Shown here piece after piece: positions 47,157 through 58,664 of a stretch of DNA of 64,000 nucleotides. The notes beneath the pieces are model-generated. The model searched no databases and was not told the origin of the DNA. It saw only the letters and a program-made list of their open reading frames with translations. The stretch is taken from contig JARFXM010000003.1 in the NCBI GenBank assembly GCA_029532625.1, positions 1,054,001 through 1,118,000 of the forward strand. Direction: 5' to 3'. Each line of letters begins with the position of its first letter. Positions within the stretch are counted from its first letter, which is position 1. Origin of the DNA: Lomentospora prolificans (lineage: Eukaryota > Ascomycota > Sordariomycetes > Microascales > Microascaceae). The translations under genes and the position numbers were made by a program.

Positions 47157-49250
47157 GGCGATCAGGCGTCGGCGCTATGAAGCGTTCTGATAGGCACAGT
47201 TGAGCTTGGCTTGGCGACGAGGGGGCGGTCGCCGAGAGAAATAGACAGGAAACGTGATATTCTGGCGAGGTCAATTGATGCAATTGACCACTTATCTACG
47301 CTTGGCGATATCTTGTGTGGGTCGATATGGGGAGGAGCGATATAGAGGAGAGAATCGACTACCGTTTCCCGAGTCAACTGGGGCGTATCTCGAATAGCCG
47401 GGCTCGTCACAAATGGCGACCAGCAGATCGGGAAGGGTGGCTCAGCATAGGTGTGGAGGGCAAGCCAGGCGTCGGGGAGATCTAGACAGCGTTGTCCCTG
47501 CAACCACGTCCGAAGGAGAGGAAGGGGAACTGTATCGAGCCGATCACGTTCTGCAGCTCAAATATATCAATCCATTGGTTTTGCGGGAGCGCGGGCAAAC
47601 TGAACCTATTAATATAACGACCTGGCTGCCGGAAAATTTCGATGGAGAGCTGCATGTGAATGCCAACTGATAGGCGCAGCTTTGAGGACTGGGGGGGGGG
47701 CGCCGCCTTCGTAGGGTAGCACAGAAGTGGAACATCAAATGAGAATGGTCTGGTGGCGCAGGTGTGACGAGAACTTGGCCGTGGCAGGAAACCGTTCAAT
47801 GTTCAATATCCCCGTAATACCTCAGTCGACTGGACAGTTTGTCTCCACACGACAAAAGTGTTCGAAACAGCGATCACCGGAGTTCGGGAAATGCACCCAT
47901 ATTTCCAGGCAGCAGAATTTCAAGCATCCATTGATGCATCAAAACCACCAGGCAGCAGAATTATTATGTGCTATGGACCCGCGAAAGTCTGCCCAGATAT
48001 GCAAGGCATCGTATGAGCCTCCAATTTCAGGCAAATTTTCTGGACCGGTGTCTACTTCGTACCTCTCGCTCTCCACACATGTACACGGTATGGCTGGGAT
48101 CCACCCCAACAAGAACAACGCATCCCCGGGCCCTTGGACGAGACTTTTGTTGAGCCACCAAGCTACCTGTACGATGCGGATCAGACAATAAAGAAGTTTA
48201 GCCATTCTAGCCAGCCTTCCGCTGCTACCGTGGTCCTCCGTAGGAGAATGCCCAGACCTAAGTAATACCGATCATTCCTTTGTCTCCATAGACTAGTCCA
48301 GCAACTTCTCTGTCCAAGTATGAATCCTGACGATGCTTGAGGGCGGGGACGTCCTTTCATCCCGAGGAAACGTGGAGAGGGTCATATGCCCCTGAATGGC
48401 GCATCAAGCTACGAAACACATGTTGTGCACGTGGGTCCGGTCGCAACTTGGAAAGGTTGAGTGGCTGCTTTCTTCATTAGTTTTGGCCGGGCCGTTATCA
48501 ATCAATTCCAAGAGGAGTGCATAGTCCTGGCACAATCAAAGTACCCTTCGGCCAGCCATCGATGGTGGTAGATGGAGACGTAGTGTTTGACACCCTCGCC
48601 CTCCGAATGCCCCTGGCTGCTGGTGAGTGGGAACTAGGTTCCTATATCAGTTGTAGCTAATAGCTTCCGTGCTAGTTGTGAGGGTTTGTACACCAATTGA
48701 CCGTAATGTCGAGTGATTTGGAGGAAGCTATGGGTCACCATGATCGAGGGCTGCGCGGCGTGCGGGTGTTCCGGTGCACCCGCCTCCCCGTCGCTGAACC
48801 AATTACGCTCCTCGGGACTATAACCAGAGCCAGAACTGCCTTCAGTCCTCTCACTCACGAGGTCGAACATCTCGGGCTTAGATCAACGCGTACATCGGCT
48901 AGACCCACCTGGTGAGAAGGGAAAGGGCCCTCGCTAAATATTTACCGTAGACGGAATTGGCGATTCACAACTTTTATTTTTCATCCCAGGCTCAGGTCAA
49001 GTCAGGGGAGCGGGTTTGATATGTGTACCAACGCCGACTCCTAAAGCTTTGCTGAACACCAGGTCGAGGAGCAAAATCATACAAGTTGGCGGCGGGGTGT
49101 GTGGAAGCAAGCTTTTCTATCACTTCTGAGCAGAAACTCCGAAATCTATACACTACTGGTTGATGAACATACAATACAGGATTTCCCTTCCCGCCTCAAG
49201 CCTAAAAGTAAATGAAAAAGAAAATTTCCCCTTGTTTTTGTTTTAAATGT
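47157..49250. other. long intergenic stretch (2.1 kb)
   Basis: Promoter of the desaturase and 3' flank of LPD1. Has a G10 run at 47691-47700. The frame 47727-48191 (154 codons) is the longest but shows no motif, and its antisense is also open. Confidence 0.45.
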
Positions 49251-51107
49251 TTAGAAATGGATCGCCTTAGAATACGTTGACATCGCCGCCTCCTTGAATG
49301 CCTCCGCTAGAGTCGGATGGGCGTGGCACGTCCGGGCGATGTCCTCTGTGGACGCGCCATACTCCAACGCCAAAGTTCCTTCCGCAATCATCTCACCAGC
49401 ATTGGGACCAATGATGTGGACACCAAGGAGACGATCGGTCTCCGGGTCCGCAAGCATCTTGACGAAGCCGTCGCTGTCGATGTTCGTCTTTGCCCTGGAA
49501 TTGGCGCTGAAGGGGAACGTGCCGACCTTGTAGGGGATGTTGTTGGCCTTGAGCTCCTGCTCGTTTTGGCCGACCCAGGCGACTTCGGGATGGGTGTACA
49601 TGACGGAGGGAATGCATCCATAGTTAACATGACCATATCCCTTCTTAATGTACTCCACGGCCGCGACGGCCTCCTCCTCAGCCTTGTGCGCAAGCATTGG
49701 GCCGAAGGTGACGTCTCCAACGCATCGGATATGGGGTAGCTTTGTGCGGTACTCGGAATCGATGATGACACGTCCACGTTCGTCAAGTTCCATTCCAATA
49801 TTCTCAAGGCCAAGACCTTCGGTGTAAGGTCGGCGCCCAATGGCGACCAGAACTACCTCAGCCTCAAGCTACAAAGGGGTCAGCAGTCTGGCTAACGTAT
49901 TATGATGTACGGGTAGGTTCAATGCGACTTACAGTTTCCTGCTTTCCACCCTTGGCAGCGTCAACCTCAAGCTTAATCTGCTCACCGCTGGCGTCTCCGC
50001 TGATGACCTTGGTGTTGAGCTTGAAGTCGATGCCCTGCTTCTTCAGGAGCTTCTGTGCAGCCTTGGAGACTTCGGCGTCCATTCCAGGGCCACCGATCTG
50101 GCCAAGGAACTCGACAACGGTGACCTTTGCGCCCAGCCTAGACCAGACAGACCCCATCTCGAGACCGATAATACCGCCACCAATGACAACCATGGACTTT
50201 GGTACCTTGTCAAGTGACAGAGCGCCAGTGCTTGTAATCACCCGCTTCTCGTCAATCTCGAGGCCAGGGAAGGGAGTGGCCTCGCTACCGGTGGCGATGA
50301 GGATGTTCTTTCCCTTGACACTAGTCTCGCCCCCATCGTTGAGAGCAACCTTGATCTCGTGTTCATTGACGAAGGAGCCGGTTCCCTTGATGTACTCCAC
50401 GCCGTTTTTCTTGAAGAGAAACTCGATACCTTTCGTGAGACTCGAAACAGACTGGTCTTTCGCCTTCATCAACTGGGCCAAGTTAAGCTTGACATCGCCG
50501 ACTTCAATGCCTCGGTTTTTCGTGTCGTGCTGGATCTGGTGGTACAGATGGGAATTGTTGAGGAGGGACTTAGAGGGAATGCATCCGACATTCAAGCAAG
50601 TGCCACCGAGAGCGCCGCGCTTCTCGATACACGCCACCTAGTATGCCGCCCGTGTTAGATAAGTTGCGAGGCGCTAGATGATAGATGAAACATTGCAGGG
50701 AACACCGTACCTTGAGGCCCTCTTGTCCGGCCTTGATAGCAGCGACATAACCGGCAACGCCGCCTCCGATAACAACCAAGTCCTTCTCCTCTATAGAGCA
50801 CCCGAGGTCAGCTATCAGCCATCACCGAGCGTGGTGGCGGATTCACTAAGCGAATAGGGCGCGTGGGAAACACGAACCAGAGGAAGAAGCAAAGGAGCGT
50901 CGCCCTCGAGATGCAAGGAAAGGAGATGAGACGGTTGGGAGGCTGCTCGTGGAGAGTCTTAGGGTTAGCAGCTATCAAAACAAAATTTCCCTCCTTGCTC
51001 TGCCGCAACTTCCGCCCCAGCAGCTTCCCTGCAATCAACTGTACCTACCTAGAAGCTCGGAAAGCTGACCTCGCGGCGGTCCGAGGTATTAAGCGACTTG
51101 AAAGCAT
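49251..51107 (-). CDS. LPD1: dihydrolipoyl dehydrogenase, mitochondrial (E3)
   Basis: FAD disulfide oxidoreductase that reoxidises lipoyl groups of pyruvate, 2-oxoglutarate and branched-chain dehydrogenases and the glycine cleavage system. Five exons, 51107-51049, 50957-50878, 50790-50711, 50637-49933 and 49868-49251, give 513 residues. Exons 1-2 encode a basic, Ser-rich transit peptide (MLSSRLIPRTAARSAFRAS ... RRSFASSS). Then EEKDLVVIGGGVAGYVAA binds FAD, GGTCLNVGCIPSK holds the redox disulfide, MVVIGGGIIGLEMG binds NAD, and HAHPTLAEAF carries the catalytic His-Glu pair. The open frames alone miss the transit peptide exons. Confidence 0.96.
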
Positions 51108-51576
51108 CTTAGCAATTAAATCTCCCGAATTCTGTAAATCAATTGGCCTTCGAGGGATATATGAGATAAGGGATAAGAGAAGGTTTCTCGGATGAGGAAT
51201 GTTAAATGGTGACGTTTTCAATACTTCCGGAAAACAGGAACAAGGAGCTTCTCAGAACAACGAAATTTTGACTATTGTTGACTCAATGTACCTTATAATA
51301 GGGAGAGGTACCAAGGTGGAATCCAACGCTTATTCGTAGCGGCAAAACTTTTGCCTGATTATTGGGGCGCAAACGTCCATCTTAACCGTGGATATCCGGA
51401 CGGCAACAGCGGCCGGCTCGTACTCCGCCGGCAATAAGCATCTCGGAATCAACGCGCAGGGTCCCAGGCACTGGTCAGAGCTTCGTTGCCAACACGATTC
51501 AATTGACGATGCGAGATTGAATATGCATATCCGCAGTACTTCTGTAAACCCTAGTATCCGACATCATTCTGCTCCC
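51108..51576. other. intergenic, LPD1 promoter and SGD1 3' flank
   Basis: About 470 bp. Both genes run leftwards, so this is the LPD1 upstream region. Nothing else recognised. Confidence 0.5.
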
Positions 51577-53844
51577 CTACATGGTATCCTCGCCTGTGGC
51601 GTAGGTTTCCAACACTTGTCGAGCTACCTTACATCCATCCTGGACTACGAGAACATCGCCCTTCTTCGCCCGCCGAGATTTTTCCGTAGTCTTACTTAGG
51701 TTCCCGAGATAATAATGTAGACCTGCGGCGAGAACAGGGCTCGTAGCGGCGTCCTTGAAGCACCGCTCCAAACTTTCGTTGCCCTTCCCCTTATCCCTCT
51801 TTCGGCATTCTTTGAAGACCCCTGTCATCATCTGCTCGAGAAGCAGAGACGTCTGTGGCTTTATAGTCGACAAATCGAGGCACTTCAAGACCTTTATCGA
51901 TAATGCCGCGTGCGCTACTAACGAGCCTACCATTCGCCCGATGTTGGCCATTCTGGCATCTTCCCGACCGATGGCTGTGTCCTCATCCTCTTCCTCTCCT
52001 TCATCTTCGAAGACCGATTCCCCAAGTCTTCTGAATACATGCCACAGCCGATCCTGAAATGCAAACCTTATGCGCCCGTCAGAGCATAACTTTCGAGCCA
52101 CTAGGGCGTAGTACGGGTTGTAGGGTTGCTCGGCACCGGCAGCCTGCATTAAGACAAAGGCTACTTCCCGGCGCTGGTTCTTGTTGAGACTGAGCTTTTG
52201 GAAACGGTTCACGGCATCCTTAGGGTCCGTGGCCCCAGCAATAGCTGCAAATATCGCATGCTGGTTATCCGTCTTCAGGCCTTGTTCCTTGGCGACTTTG
52301 ACATAGTCAGGAAAGAACCGATCCAGGTCTTCATCCTCAGAGGGGCTGTCGACCTCCGCCGCCAAACTTGTCGAAAGCTCCTTGCTGCGGTCAAACCCAG
52401 AGCCTCCGCCGTAGCTAGCGCCAACGAGCCACCATTTGCCTTTGGTCTCCGATTCATCAATATCCTTGAGGCCAATCCTGAGAGGCCCAGTAGATATTGA
52501 TCTCTTAGCGTTCAAAGAACCTATCAGCTTTTTCATCGTAGTCACATGATCGCTTACAACAGCCGATTCTTGCAAACCAGCCCTGAGTTTGTTGTTCTTC
52601 AGATCCGTGATGGTGTCAACCATGAACCTTGTCCTCTCCGTGACACGATGTCTATCCGCCGCTGCGAGCAAAGACTGAAGCTTGACGGCCACTTCTTTGA
52701 GGGCCTGTGGGTCATCTTTTCTGAGAAGCTTCCCTCCCATGCGCACAATCCGTAGGAGGAGCTCGGTATTGAGTTCTGAGAGCTCATCCATAAACAAACG
52801 AATGAGGTCGAAGATCAGATTGCATCCGACAACCTGGAACACGTAGAGCTCAGCTAGGAAGGTGACGAGGTTGGATGTAGCTTTAGGCAAAGCCTGGCCG
52901 ACGGCACCGGTCGACATGCTCATCGCCTTAGAATACTGGTCCCGAAATTCTTCCACCACCCTAGTCACAACGTGAGAACCGAAGCTTTCACCCACAATTT
53001 TGTAAAGTGCTGCGACGAAGCCTCCGTTGAGAACAAAAAATGTGTCAGAAAGCGTCGCGGTGCCGGATATTTGGGACATGATTGCGTCGACTAGAACGGC
53101 TGTAACTTGGCCCCTGGGGTGCGAGGCATAGACCTTCTCGATGTCTCTTACTATGCCTTGCATATTTGCTTCAGTCAACCTGTTTAACAGGCCCTGTAGT
53201 TGTCGTCTCAGCGCCGCATTGTCTCCGGCCCTCTCTGCTCTCCGTAGCGATGGGGCCACATACTTCGCAGCACCCGTATCGCTAGCGACAGGCGCGACGT
53301 ATGGGTTTTCTCTTATCCTCTCTGGTGGCGCCTCCTCTTTCGGATCAAGTTCTGACACATCTTGGTCATTGTCGTCGAGTCCATTAAAGACACTATCGTT
53401 GTCAGTGACGCTACCACTGCCGTCTATGTCGTCGTCGGACGGGAATACGTCAGAATGTCCATCCGCATCGCCGCCGGAATCGCTCGTGTTATCGTCTCTA
53501 TCACTCCGTCCTGTCGGTTGTTCTGCAAGTCCTCGCTTTCGGGCTAGCCATTCTTCGTATTCCGACTTATTTCGCGATTTCGTAAATGATCCCGCGACCT
53601 CGTTGTCCTCCAGTTCACCCAGTAGTTCGTCTAACCCATCATCTTTGAAGGACTGCGGTAAAGACTTTCTTCCCTTCTTCAGACCCAGCTTTTTCTCGAG
53701 CTGCGCTATACGGGCGTCTTCTTCAGCCAACTCGTCTTTGAGGCGGTTCGACCTCTGCGATGTTGATTTGGGTGTCTTTGAGCGGCCTTCTAACGAGGTG
53801 AAAGAGTCACCGGGCCTCTTTCTTTTAAGCCCCATGGTCGTCAA
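51577..53844 (-). CDS. SGD1: nucleolar MIF4G/MA3 protein Sgd1 (NOM1 type)
   Basis: Nucleolar factor for 18S rRNA production, homologous to human NOM1. Single exon, 755 residues. The N-terminal 200 residues are acidic and disordered with a coiled segment (EDARIAQLEKKLGLKKGRK). The MIF4G domain spans about 215-420 (LNRLTEANMQGIVRDIEKVY, FLAELYVFQVVGCNLIFDLI). An MA3 domain lies near 545-670 (FQKLSLNKNQRREVAFVLMQ, YNPYYALVARKLC). The start may instead be Met4 (MGLKRKRPGDS), which looks more like relatives. The very acidic 630s (EDEGEEEDED) separate MA3 from the tail. No intron suspected. Confidence 0.93.
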   Translation of the reverse strand: MTTMGLKRKRPGDSFTSLEGRSKTPKSTSQRSNRLKDELAEEDARIAQLEKKLGLKKGRKSLPQSFKDDGLDELLGELEDNEVAGSFTKSRNKSEYEEWLARKRGLAEQPTGRSDRDDNTSDSGGDADGHSDVFPSDDDIDGSGSVTDNDSVFNGLDDNDQDVSELDPKEEAPPERIRENPYVAPVASDTGAAKYVAPSLRRAERAGDNAALRRQLQGLLNRLTEANMQGIVRDIEKVYASHPRGQVTAVLVDAIMSQISGTATLSDTFFVLNGGFVAALYKIVGESFGSHVVTRVVEEFRDQYSKAMSMSTGAVGQALPKATSNLVTFLAELYVFQVVGCNLIFDLIRLFMDELSELNTELLLRIVRMGGKLLRKDDPQALKEVAVKLQSLLAAADRHRVTERTRFMVDTITDLKNNKLRAGLQESAVVSDHVTTMKKLIGSLNAKRSISTGPLRIGLKDIDESETKGKWWLVGASYGGGSGFDRSKELSTSLAAEVDSPSEDEDLDRFFPDYVKVAKEQGLKTDNQHAIFAAIAGATDPKDAVNRFQKLSLNKNQRREVAFVLMQAAGAEQPYNPYYALVARKLCSDGRIRFAFQDRLWHVFRRLGESVFEDEGEEEDEDTAIGREDARMANIGRMVGSLVAHAALSIKVLKCLDLSTIKPQTSLLLEQMMTGVFKECRKRDKGKGNESLERCFKDAATSPVLAAGLHYYLGNLSKTTEKSRRAKKGDVLVVQDGCKVARQVLETYATGEDTM

Positions 53845-54252
53845 AACTCGGCGTTCCCTTCAGATCTAAAGATGGGGAAGGTAGGCTGGGGCGAAAGCGC
53901 GGGCGTCGCTCTTATTGTAACACTCCCTCACTTTTTTTTGGGTTCCTTTTTCTGCCATGGGGTTATGGCCGTGGCTTTGAGAAGCTTTCAAGGGCGGTGA
54001 GAGGAGCTCGGAGTCCAGGGCTAAGCGGTACAAAAGTGTACTTACCTTGAGCAGTGCGCCGTGAAATATTTGTTTGCAGAGCTGCGCATGAAATGTAACT
54101 CAAGGTAAGTAAGCCTTTTGTCCCGCCACCCACACCAAGCAGCCAAACGAAGACCCACACTAGACCCCCCGCTCATGTAACAACAGCCAACATTGAGACC
54201 TTCATCCTCGAACCTGGCGCTCGACTCGTTAGTGCTTTCGCCGGTCGACACC
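53845..54252. other. divergent promoters of SGD1 and SRP14
   Basis: About 400 bp between genes transcribed apart. A T9 run lies near 53930. Nothing else recognised. Confidence 0.5.
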
Positions 54253-54762
54253 ATGGATTCAACACACCTACCTAATGAAGAGGTATGTTGTGGTGATGCC
54301 AGTCGAGGCTTTCCAATCACTAACCTCCTTTAGTTCCTTACGAGGCTCGGCGAGCTATTCAGCGGAAGGCAGGGCAAGACGGGCGGGTCGATATTCCTCG
54401 TCCAAAAGAGATGTTCGTAGAGACCTGTTCTCTCCATTGTTTCGAAACGCCCCTACTAATATGGCCTGCTAGTAACGTACAACCAAAATGTCCCCAAGCC
54501 GACAGAAAAAAACCCTCTACCGGATCTCAATCTTGAAAAGCCCTTGCCGATTCTGATCCGGGCCACAAACGGAAAGTCCAGCGCGAAGCGGGCCGACAAA
54601 ATCAAACTCGCTACTTTAGTAGCACCAGATGATCTCGAGGCGTTCTACTCGCGATATGCTGATGTCTGCAAAGCGGGAATGGTGGCATTAAAGCCTAGGG
54701 ACAGGAGCAAGAAGAAGGCTAAGGCAAAGAAGAAGAAGAGCGCGGCCACTGGAACGAGCTAG
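54253..54762 (+). CDS. SRP14: signal recognition particle subunit SRP14
   Basis: Alu-domain subunit of SRP that slows elongation of secretory chains. Three exons, 54253-54282, 54334-54412 and 54473-54762, give 132 residues. It starts MDSTHLPNEEFLTRLGELF and continues GGSIFLVQKRLTYNQ across the second junction. The core ILIRATNGKSS then KIKLATLVAPDDLEAFYSRYADVCKAGM is the SRP14 fold. The tail is a lysine-rich block (KPRDRSKKKAKAKKKKSA), usual in fungal SRP14. Exon 1 codes for only ten residues. Divergent from SGD1. Confidence 0.95.
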
Positions 54763-55215
54763 AAGCCAAAGGAAGAAGAAGTCAGATCTTCCAATGGGAG
54801 GAATGGACACTCAGCTAACAGAATGGCGCTATCTGAGCCCTTCCTAAGCGTTCTGAGGCCGCAATATAGCCTGGATCTCATCCGTAACGCTCCAACTAGC
54901 CTTTCAACATGGTATCACGAGAGCTAAGGCATTCGCCGGGGAACCAAGACACCTAGCCGGGGTAGGCTTCTGTCTCCCTTCTGATGACGAGTGGTAACCT
55001 CGCTTATGCTGGGGCAAGGGCCCGCACAGTCTTCGAGGGCTTTCGAGCTCGTCCAGGGCCGTAATACCGAAATCAACCCTAAGAAGTACCCCTGGTACAT
55101 CGCTTCTTTTCAAATAGATATATTCTTCTTTGAAACCTCTTCTTTTGGAAAGCGCAGCCAACAGGCTATCAGTCTTCTAAGCGCCACTTTATTCTAGCCC
55201 TCCCATCCCAACCCT
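54763..55215. other. intergenic after SRP14
   Basis: About 450 bp with no supported gene, repeat or RNA. Confidence 0.45.
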
Positions 55216-55422
55216 CTAGCCCGTATTCTCCCTAAAGTCTCCTAGCAAAGCAGTACACTGAGGGCAAAGTCGATGCAGTGGCTGCTTAAGAGTCCCCACG
55301 TACATGCACAGACTTTCCGGGCACCGCGCGTCCGTCTCAGTATCCGCACAACTCGCCAACTTCCTACGCTGCAACCATCTCTGCCCACAACGGCCGCACA
55401 TGAAGGGCCACAGTTCGCACAT
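55216..55422 (-). CDS. possible small Cys-rich protein, 68 residues
   Basis: Intact short frame with an unusual composition for chance: MCELWPFMCGRCGQRW, then a basic patch LQRRKLASC, then RCPESLC, and a closing HRLCPQCT. Eight cysteines in a zinc-ribbon-like arrangement (CGRC and CPQC pairs flanking the middle) recall small hypothetical Cys-rich proteins common in ascomycetes. No signal peptide, so not a typical secreted effector. A putative acceptor TATAG lies just upstream, so an additional 5' exon is possible. Supported only by its pattern. Confidence 0.4.
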   Translation of the reverse strand: MCELWPFMCGRCGQRWLQRRKLASCADTETDARCPESLCMYVGTLKQPLHRLCPQCTALLGDFRENTG

Positions 55423-56570
55423 GTATACTATAGATGGAGATCCTTGCCAGGGTAACCTCTCGTTGACCCCTTAAAATGGTCGTGAACTTGAAGTTGAAGA
55501 AGCTTGTGGAGCGCACGGATGTGATATTGTGGGCCGACCATCGACTGTAAATTAGAACGAAGTTGGTTTGATCTCTTTTTAGTCGTGTGCAACGCGGCTC
55601 GAAGGGCTGACATTGAGACACGACCATTATTGGTGATGGAGGTGAGCTGATGAGGAGCGGCTGCGTATCAAAAATGACGCTGTATGTCTAGTTTGGATAA
55701 ACCAGGCCGCACACAAGGTCCACAAACGCAAACGTACCGGCGCATAGCCGTTTCAGAGCAAGGAAATTGGAATTCATTCGAGCGTTTGATTGCTATACGA
55801 GGTGGAGAGAAAGGAGTCTACCTAAGGACTCATAGCACTGAGCGGAGAGTCCGAAGCTGTGTGAGGCACAGCTTCAGAGGGCGAGGAAAGTATATCATTG
55901 TTCGGAATAGGGTCGATAGCTAACAAATCATGTCACCGCAATATGTACGTTGGAGCAAAGCCCCAACATCAACATCAACACCGGCAACACGTATGCCCCG
56001 GGCCGAAACCCCATGATCACACTGATAGAGGCTAACCACTCCGAGATCCGACCAGATATAAAGAACAGTCATCGCATAAGATTTTAGGTACAGTCTATGA
56101 CTAAGCGTCCTCGTCAATCCATCATCTGCCGGCAACGGGTGCTCATCGAGCGTTAACACCTGCCTCAGTACCAATCTGATACCAATCTGATAGACTGCCC
56201 GGCGAGAAGTCGGGCTCATCACTCATGTGGCTTGGCATGCCCCAAGCTAGCTATATGTCCGTCGTCAAAGTAGGCACCGTTTGACTGAGTCCGTTGCCAG
56301 GCGTACGTTGTTTCTCAACCGGGAGGTTGTTGGACTGGAGGCTTTTTGCATTACCTTGGCAACCACACTTGATGAAAGATTTAAGAGAAAAGGCAGGGAA
56401 ACAAGAAACAATGAAAACCTCTATTGAGAGGCAGGTACAAGAAGAGCGAAGAAGAAAGTTGAAGTAGACTCATGTGCAGTCAGTTATAACATTCCAGGAA
56501 AGATAGGCGTATGCCCACCGTACTGCTTCTGTCTGAGGTCTCAATTTTTGGGGCGGTTAGGAGGCGTTGG
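55423..56570. other. intergenic before the RNA-binding gene's 3' end
   Basis: About 1.15 kb; probably includes the 3' untranslated region of the GBP2-like gene at its right end. Frames such as 55684-55923 and 55920-56222 have no motif. Confidence 0.45.
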
Positions 56571-58664
56571 TTACATGATTTGGTCTTGGGTGAGACCTCC
56601 ATGGTTATCTGTATCCATGCTATCTTCACCGCTACCCGGGTGGAGGTATCGAACATAACTTAGACCGAGCGGCCGACCACCATACTGATAGCCCTGGAAT
56701 TTAGCGATGGATGTCTCAGCGGTCTCAGCGGTGTCGAATCGGACGACGCCAGTACCACGAGAGCGACCGCTCGGCTCGTATTGGATCTCGGCTTGCTCTA
56801 CTTTCCCAATAGTAGAGAACAAATCGACGAGGTCCTCATTGCTCGTGGACCATGGAAGCTGCAGCTAGGTAAGTTTGTGGTCAAAGATAGAGAGTAGAGA
56901 AGTAGGGTAGGGTATGTTAGAATACGCACATTCTTGACGTAGATAATCTCACTCCTCTCCGTTCCGGAAGTGGCGTAATCGGTGAAAGGGTTGGGCTGGG
57001 CAGGAGGTCCCGCATTGGCATCGAAGCCGGCGCCGGCGCCGCCGGCATAGTTGCCACGCGGAGGGTAGCCACCTCCAAAACCACCGCGGCCACCGCCAAA
57101 GCCTCCACGTCCGCCGTATCCACCACCAAAGCCACCACGACCACCGCCGAAACCGCCTCGGCCGCCAGCAAAGCCACCCATAGGACCACTGCCCGCGTAA
57201 CGGTCTTCACGAACTTCTAGAAGCCTTCCTTGCCAGTCGTAGCCGTTGAACTGAGCGATCGCATTTCGCGCGTCGTCGGGGCTTTCGAAGACGACAATGC
57301 CCGAGCCCTTGGGTCGGCCATCTGGGCCAATATGGACGTCGGCTCGAATCACCGCTCCGTTGCGGGCTATATGCCGAGACACGTTAGTTTGTTATCCTCG
57401 GCCGTTTGGTAGATTGGCCCGCTTAGTGTGTACTCACCCGCTTGACGGAATAGATCCTTTAGATCTTGCCAGCCTACGTTATATGGGAGCTAATGGGGAA
57501 TTAGTGAACAGTGCTCAGAGTAGCAGAGAAGATAGGCACTAAAAAGGGGCACAAACGTTGGCGACGTAGATCTGGCGGCCGCCACCTCCAGGGGCGCCAT
57601 AACCGGAATAACCGCCTTGCATGCCGCCTCCGAAGCCTCCTCGGCCACCGCTGGAACCGATGAACCTGGGCTCGGCCTCTCGATCCTAGAGCACCCCAGT
57701 TAACTTGCATCCAACAGTGCGTCATGGCGAGGGGAGGCGCACCTCTCGAACATAAACGAGTCGTCCCATGAGGTTTTGGTTGCTTAGAGTGTTGACCGCG
57801 TTTTGGGCTTGTTCCCTAGTTGCATATTCCACAATACTAGAAGGAGAGAAACCTTAGGTTAGATAGAGTAGAATAGCGGTGGGAAAGAGTAAGCAGGTTT
57901 GGTGGACACAAATGAGGAATAGGCTGCGTTCCGTGCCGAGGAAGGTGCAGGGGTTAATGGTTGAATCGGTAGCACTTACCCGCATCCCTACAGGTCCCAA
58001 TGGACAACAGCGACCCAACCCGTCAATCCAACCATTTCATCGAGACCAGGAAAACAAGGGAAGGAAACCACAAAAGAAACCAGCCAATAGACTACGTGTA
58101 GGCGCCCACCTTCGACATTCCATTCGGAAGCAACAACACCTCAGCAAAGAGAACTTCTCCGGCTGTAAAATCAAAACGGTTAGTTGTTGGACCTCAAAAC
58201 GATCACTCTCAGCCGGCTGGCTATAGGAATCGCGCGACGGGGAAGAAACGCAGAGGGTAGGCATGGGCTTCTAGAAGCCCGCGGGAAGCAAGCGGGACCG
58301 TCGCTGAACACGGTCGGAGCTTACCTTGTCTCATGAAATCTTTCAGATGGTGCCACTTCACGTCGTAGGAGAGGTTGCCAACATAGACCCTGCGGTCCTG
58401 CTGCGATGTCTCCCTGATATTACTCATCCTCTGTTCCTTGGCGGCTTGACGCTCCTCAAAGGATCTGTGCTGTTGGGCACTCCCGGAATAACCAGTGCTA
58501 GATCCTCCACCTGGCGCGCCCGCTCCCGTCATGGGACTACGCTGTCGGCGAAACTCTTCTCGGCTATCACCCCGCGATCGGCTACGAGGGGAGAACGATC
58601 GACGTCTCCCGGAGCGACCAGGGCTGCGTGAGCGTCCTCGACGAGGGGATCTAGACCTCTCACG
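56571..58664 (-). CDS. GBP2: three-RRM RS-rich RNA-binding protein, Gbp2/Hrb1 type (5' end unresolved)
   Basis: Nuclear shuttling mRNA-binding protein like yeast Gbp2/Hrb1 (TREX-linked mRNA export and quality control). Eight exons seen: 58664-58325, 58162-58110, 57987-57980, 57836-57743, 57685-57557, 57489-57438, 57366-56930 and 56858-56571, 466 codons in phase. The N-part is an RS domain (RERSRSPRRGRSRSPGRS). RRM1: VYVGNLSYDVKWHHLKDFMRQ to SKGCGIVEYA. RRM2: IYVANLPYNVGW to PKGSGIVVFE. RRM3: IIYVKNLPW to SRGTGVVRF. A Gly/Arg-rich linker (GGFGGGRGG repeats) joins RRM2 and RRM3. The third exon is 8 nt. The first coding exon lies further right and was not found; the 58664 acceptor has a perfect TAACTAAC branch point. 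Confidence 0.9.
57980..57987 (-). other. 8-nt micro-exon in RRM1 of the GBP2-like gene
   Basis: GGATGCGG, preceded by CTGTAG and followed by GTAAGTGC on the minus strand. It joins phase 0 to phase 2 and yields SK-GCG-IVEYA, completing the RNP1 motif. No direct joining of the neighbouring exons keeps the frame. Confidence 0.85.

Noticed and set aside
47727..48191. 154-codon plus-strand frame between desaturase and LPD1
   Set aside because: No motif, no conserved-looking segment, and its antisense is equally open.
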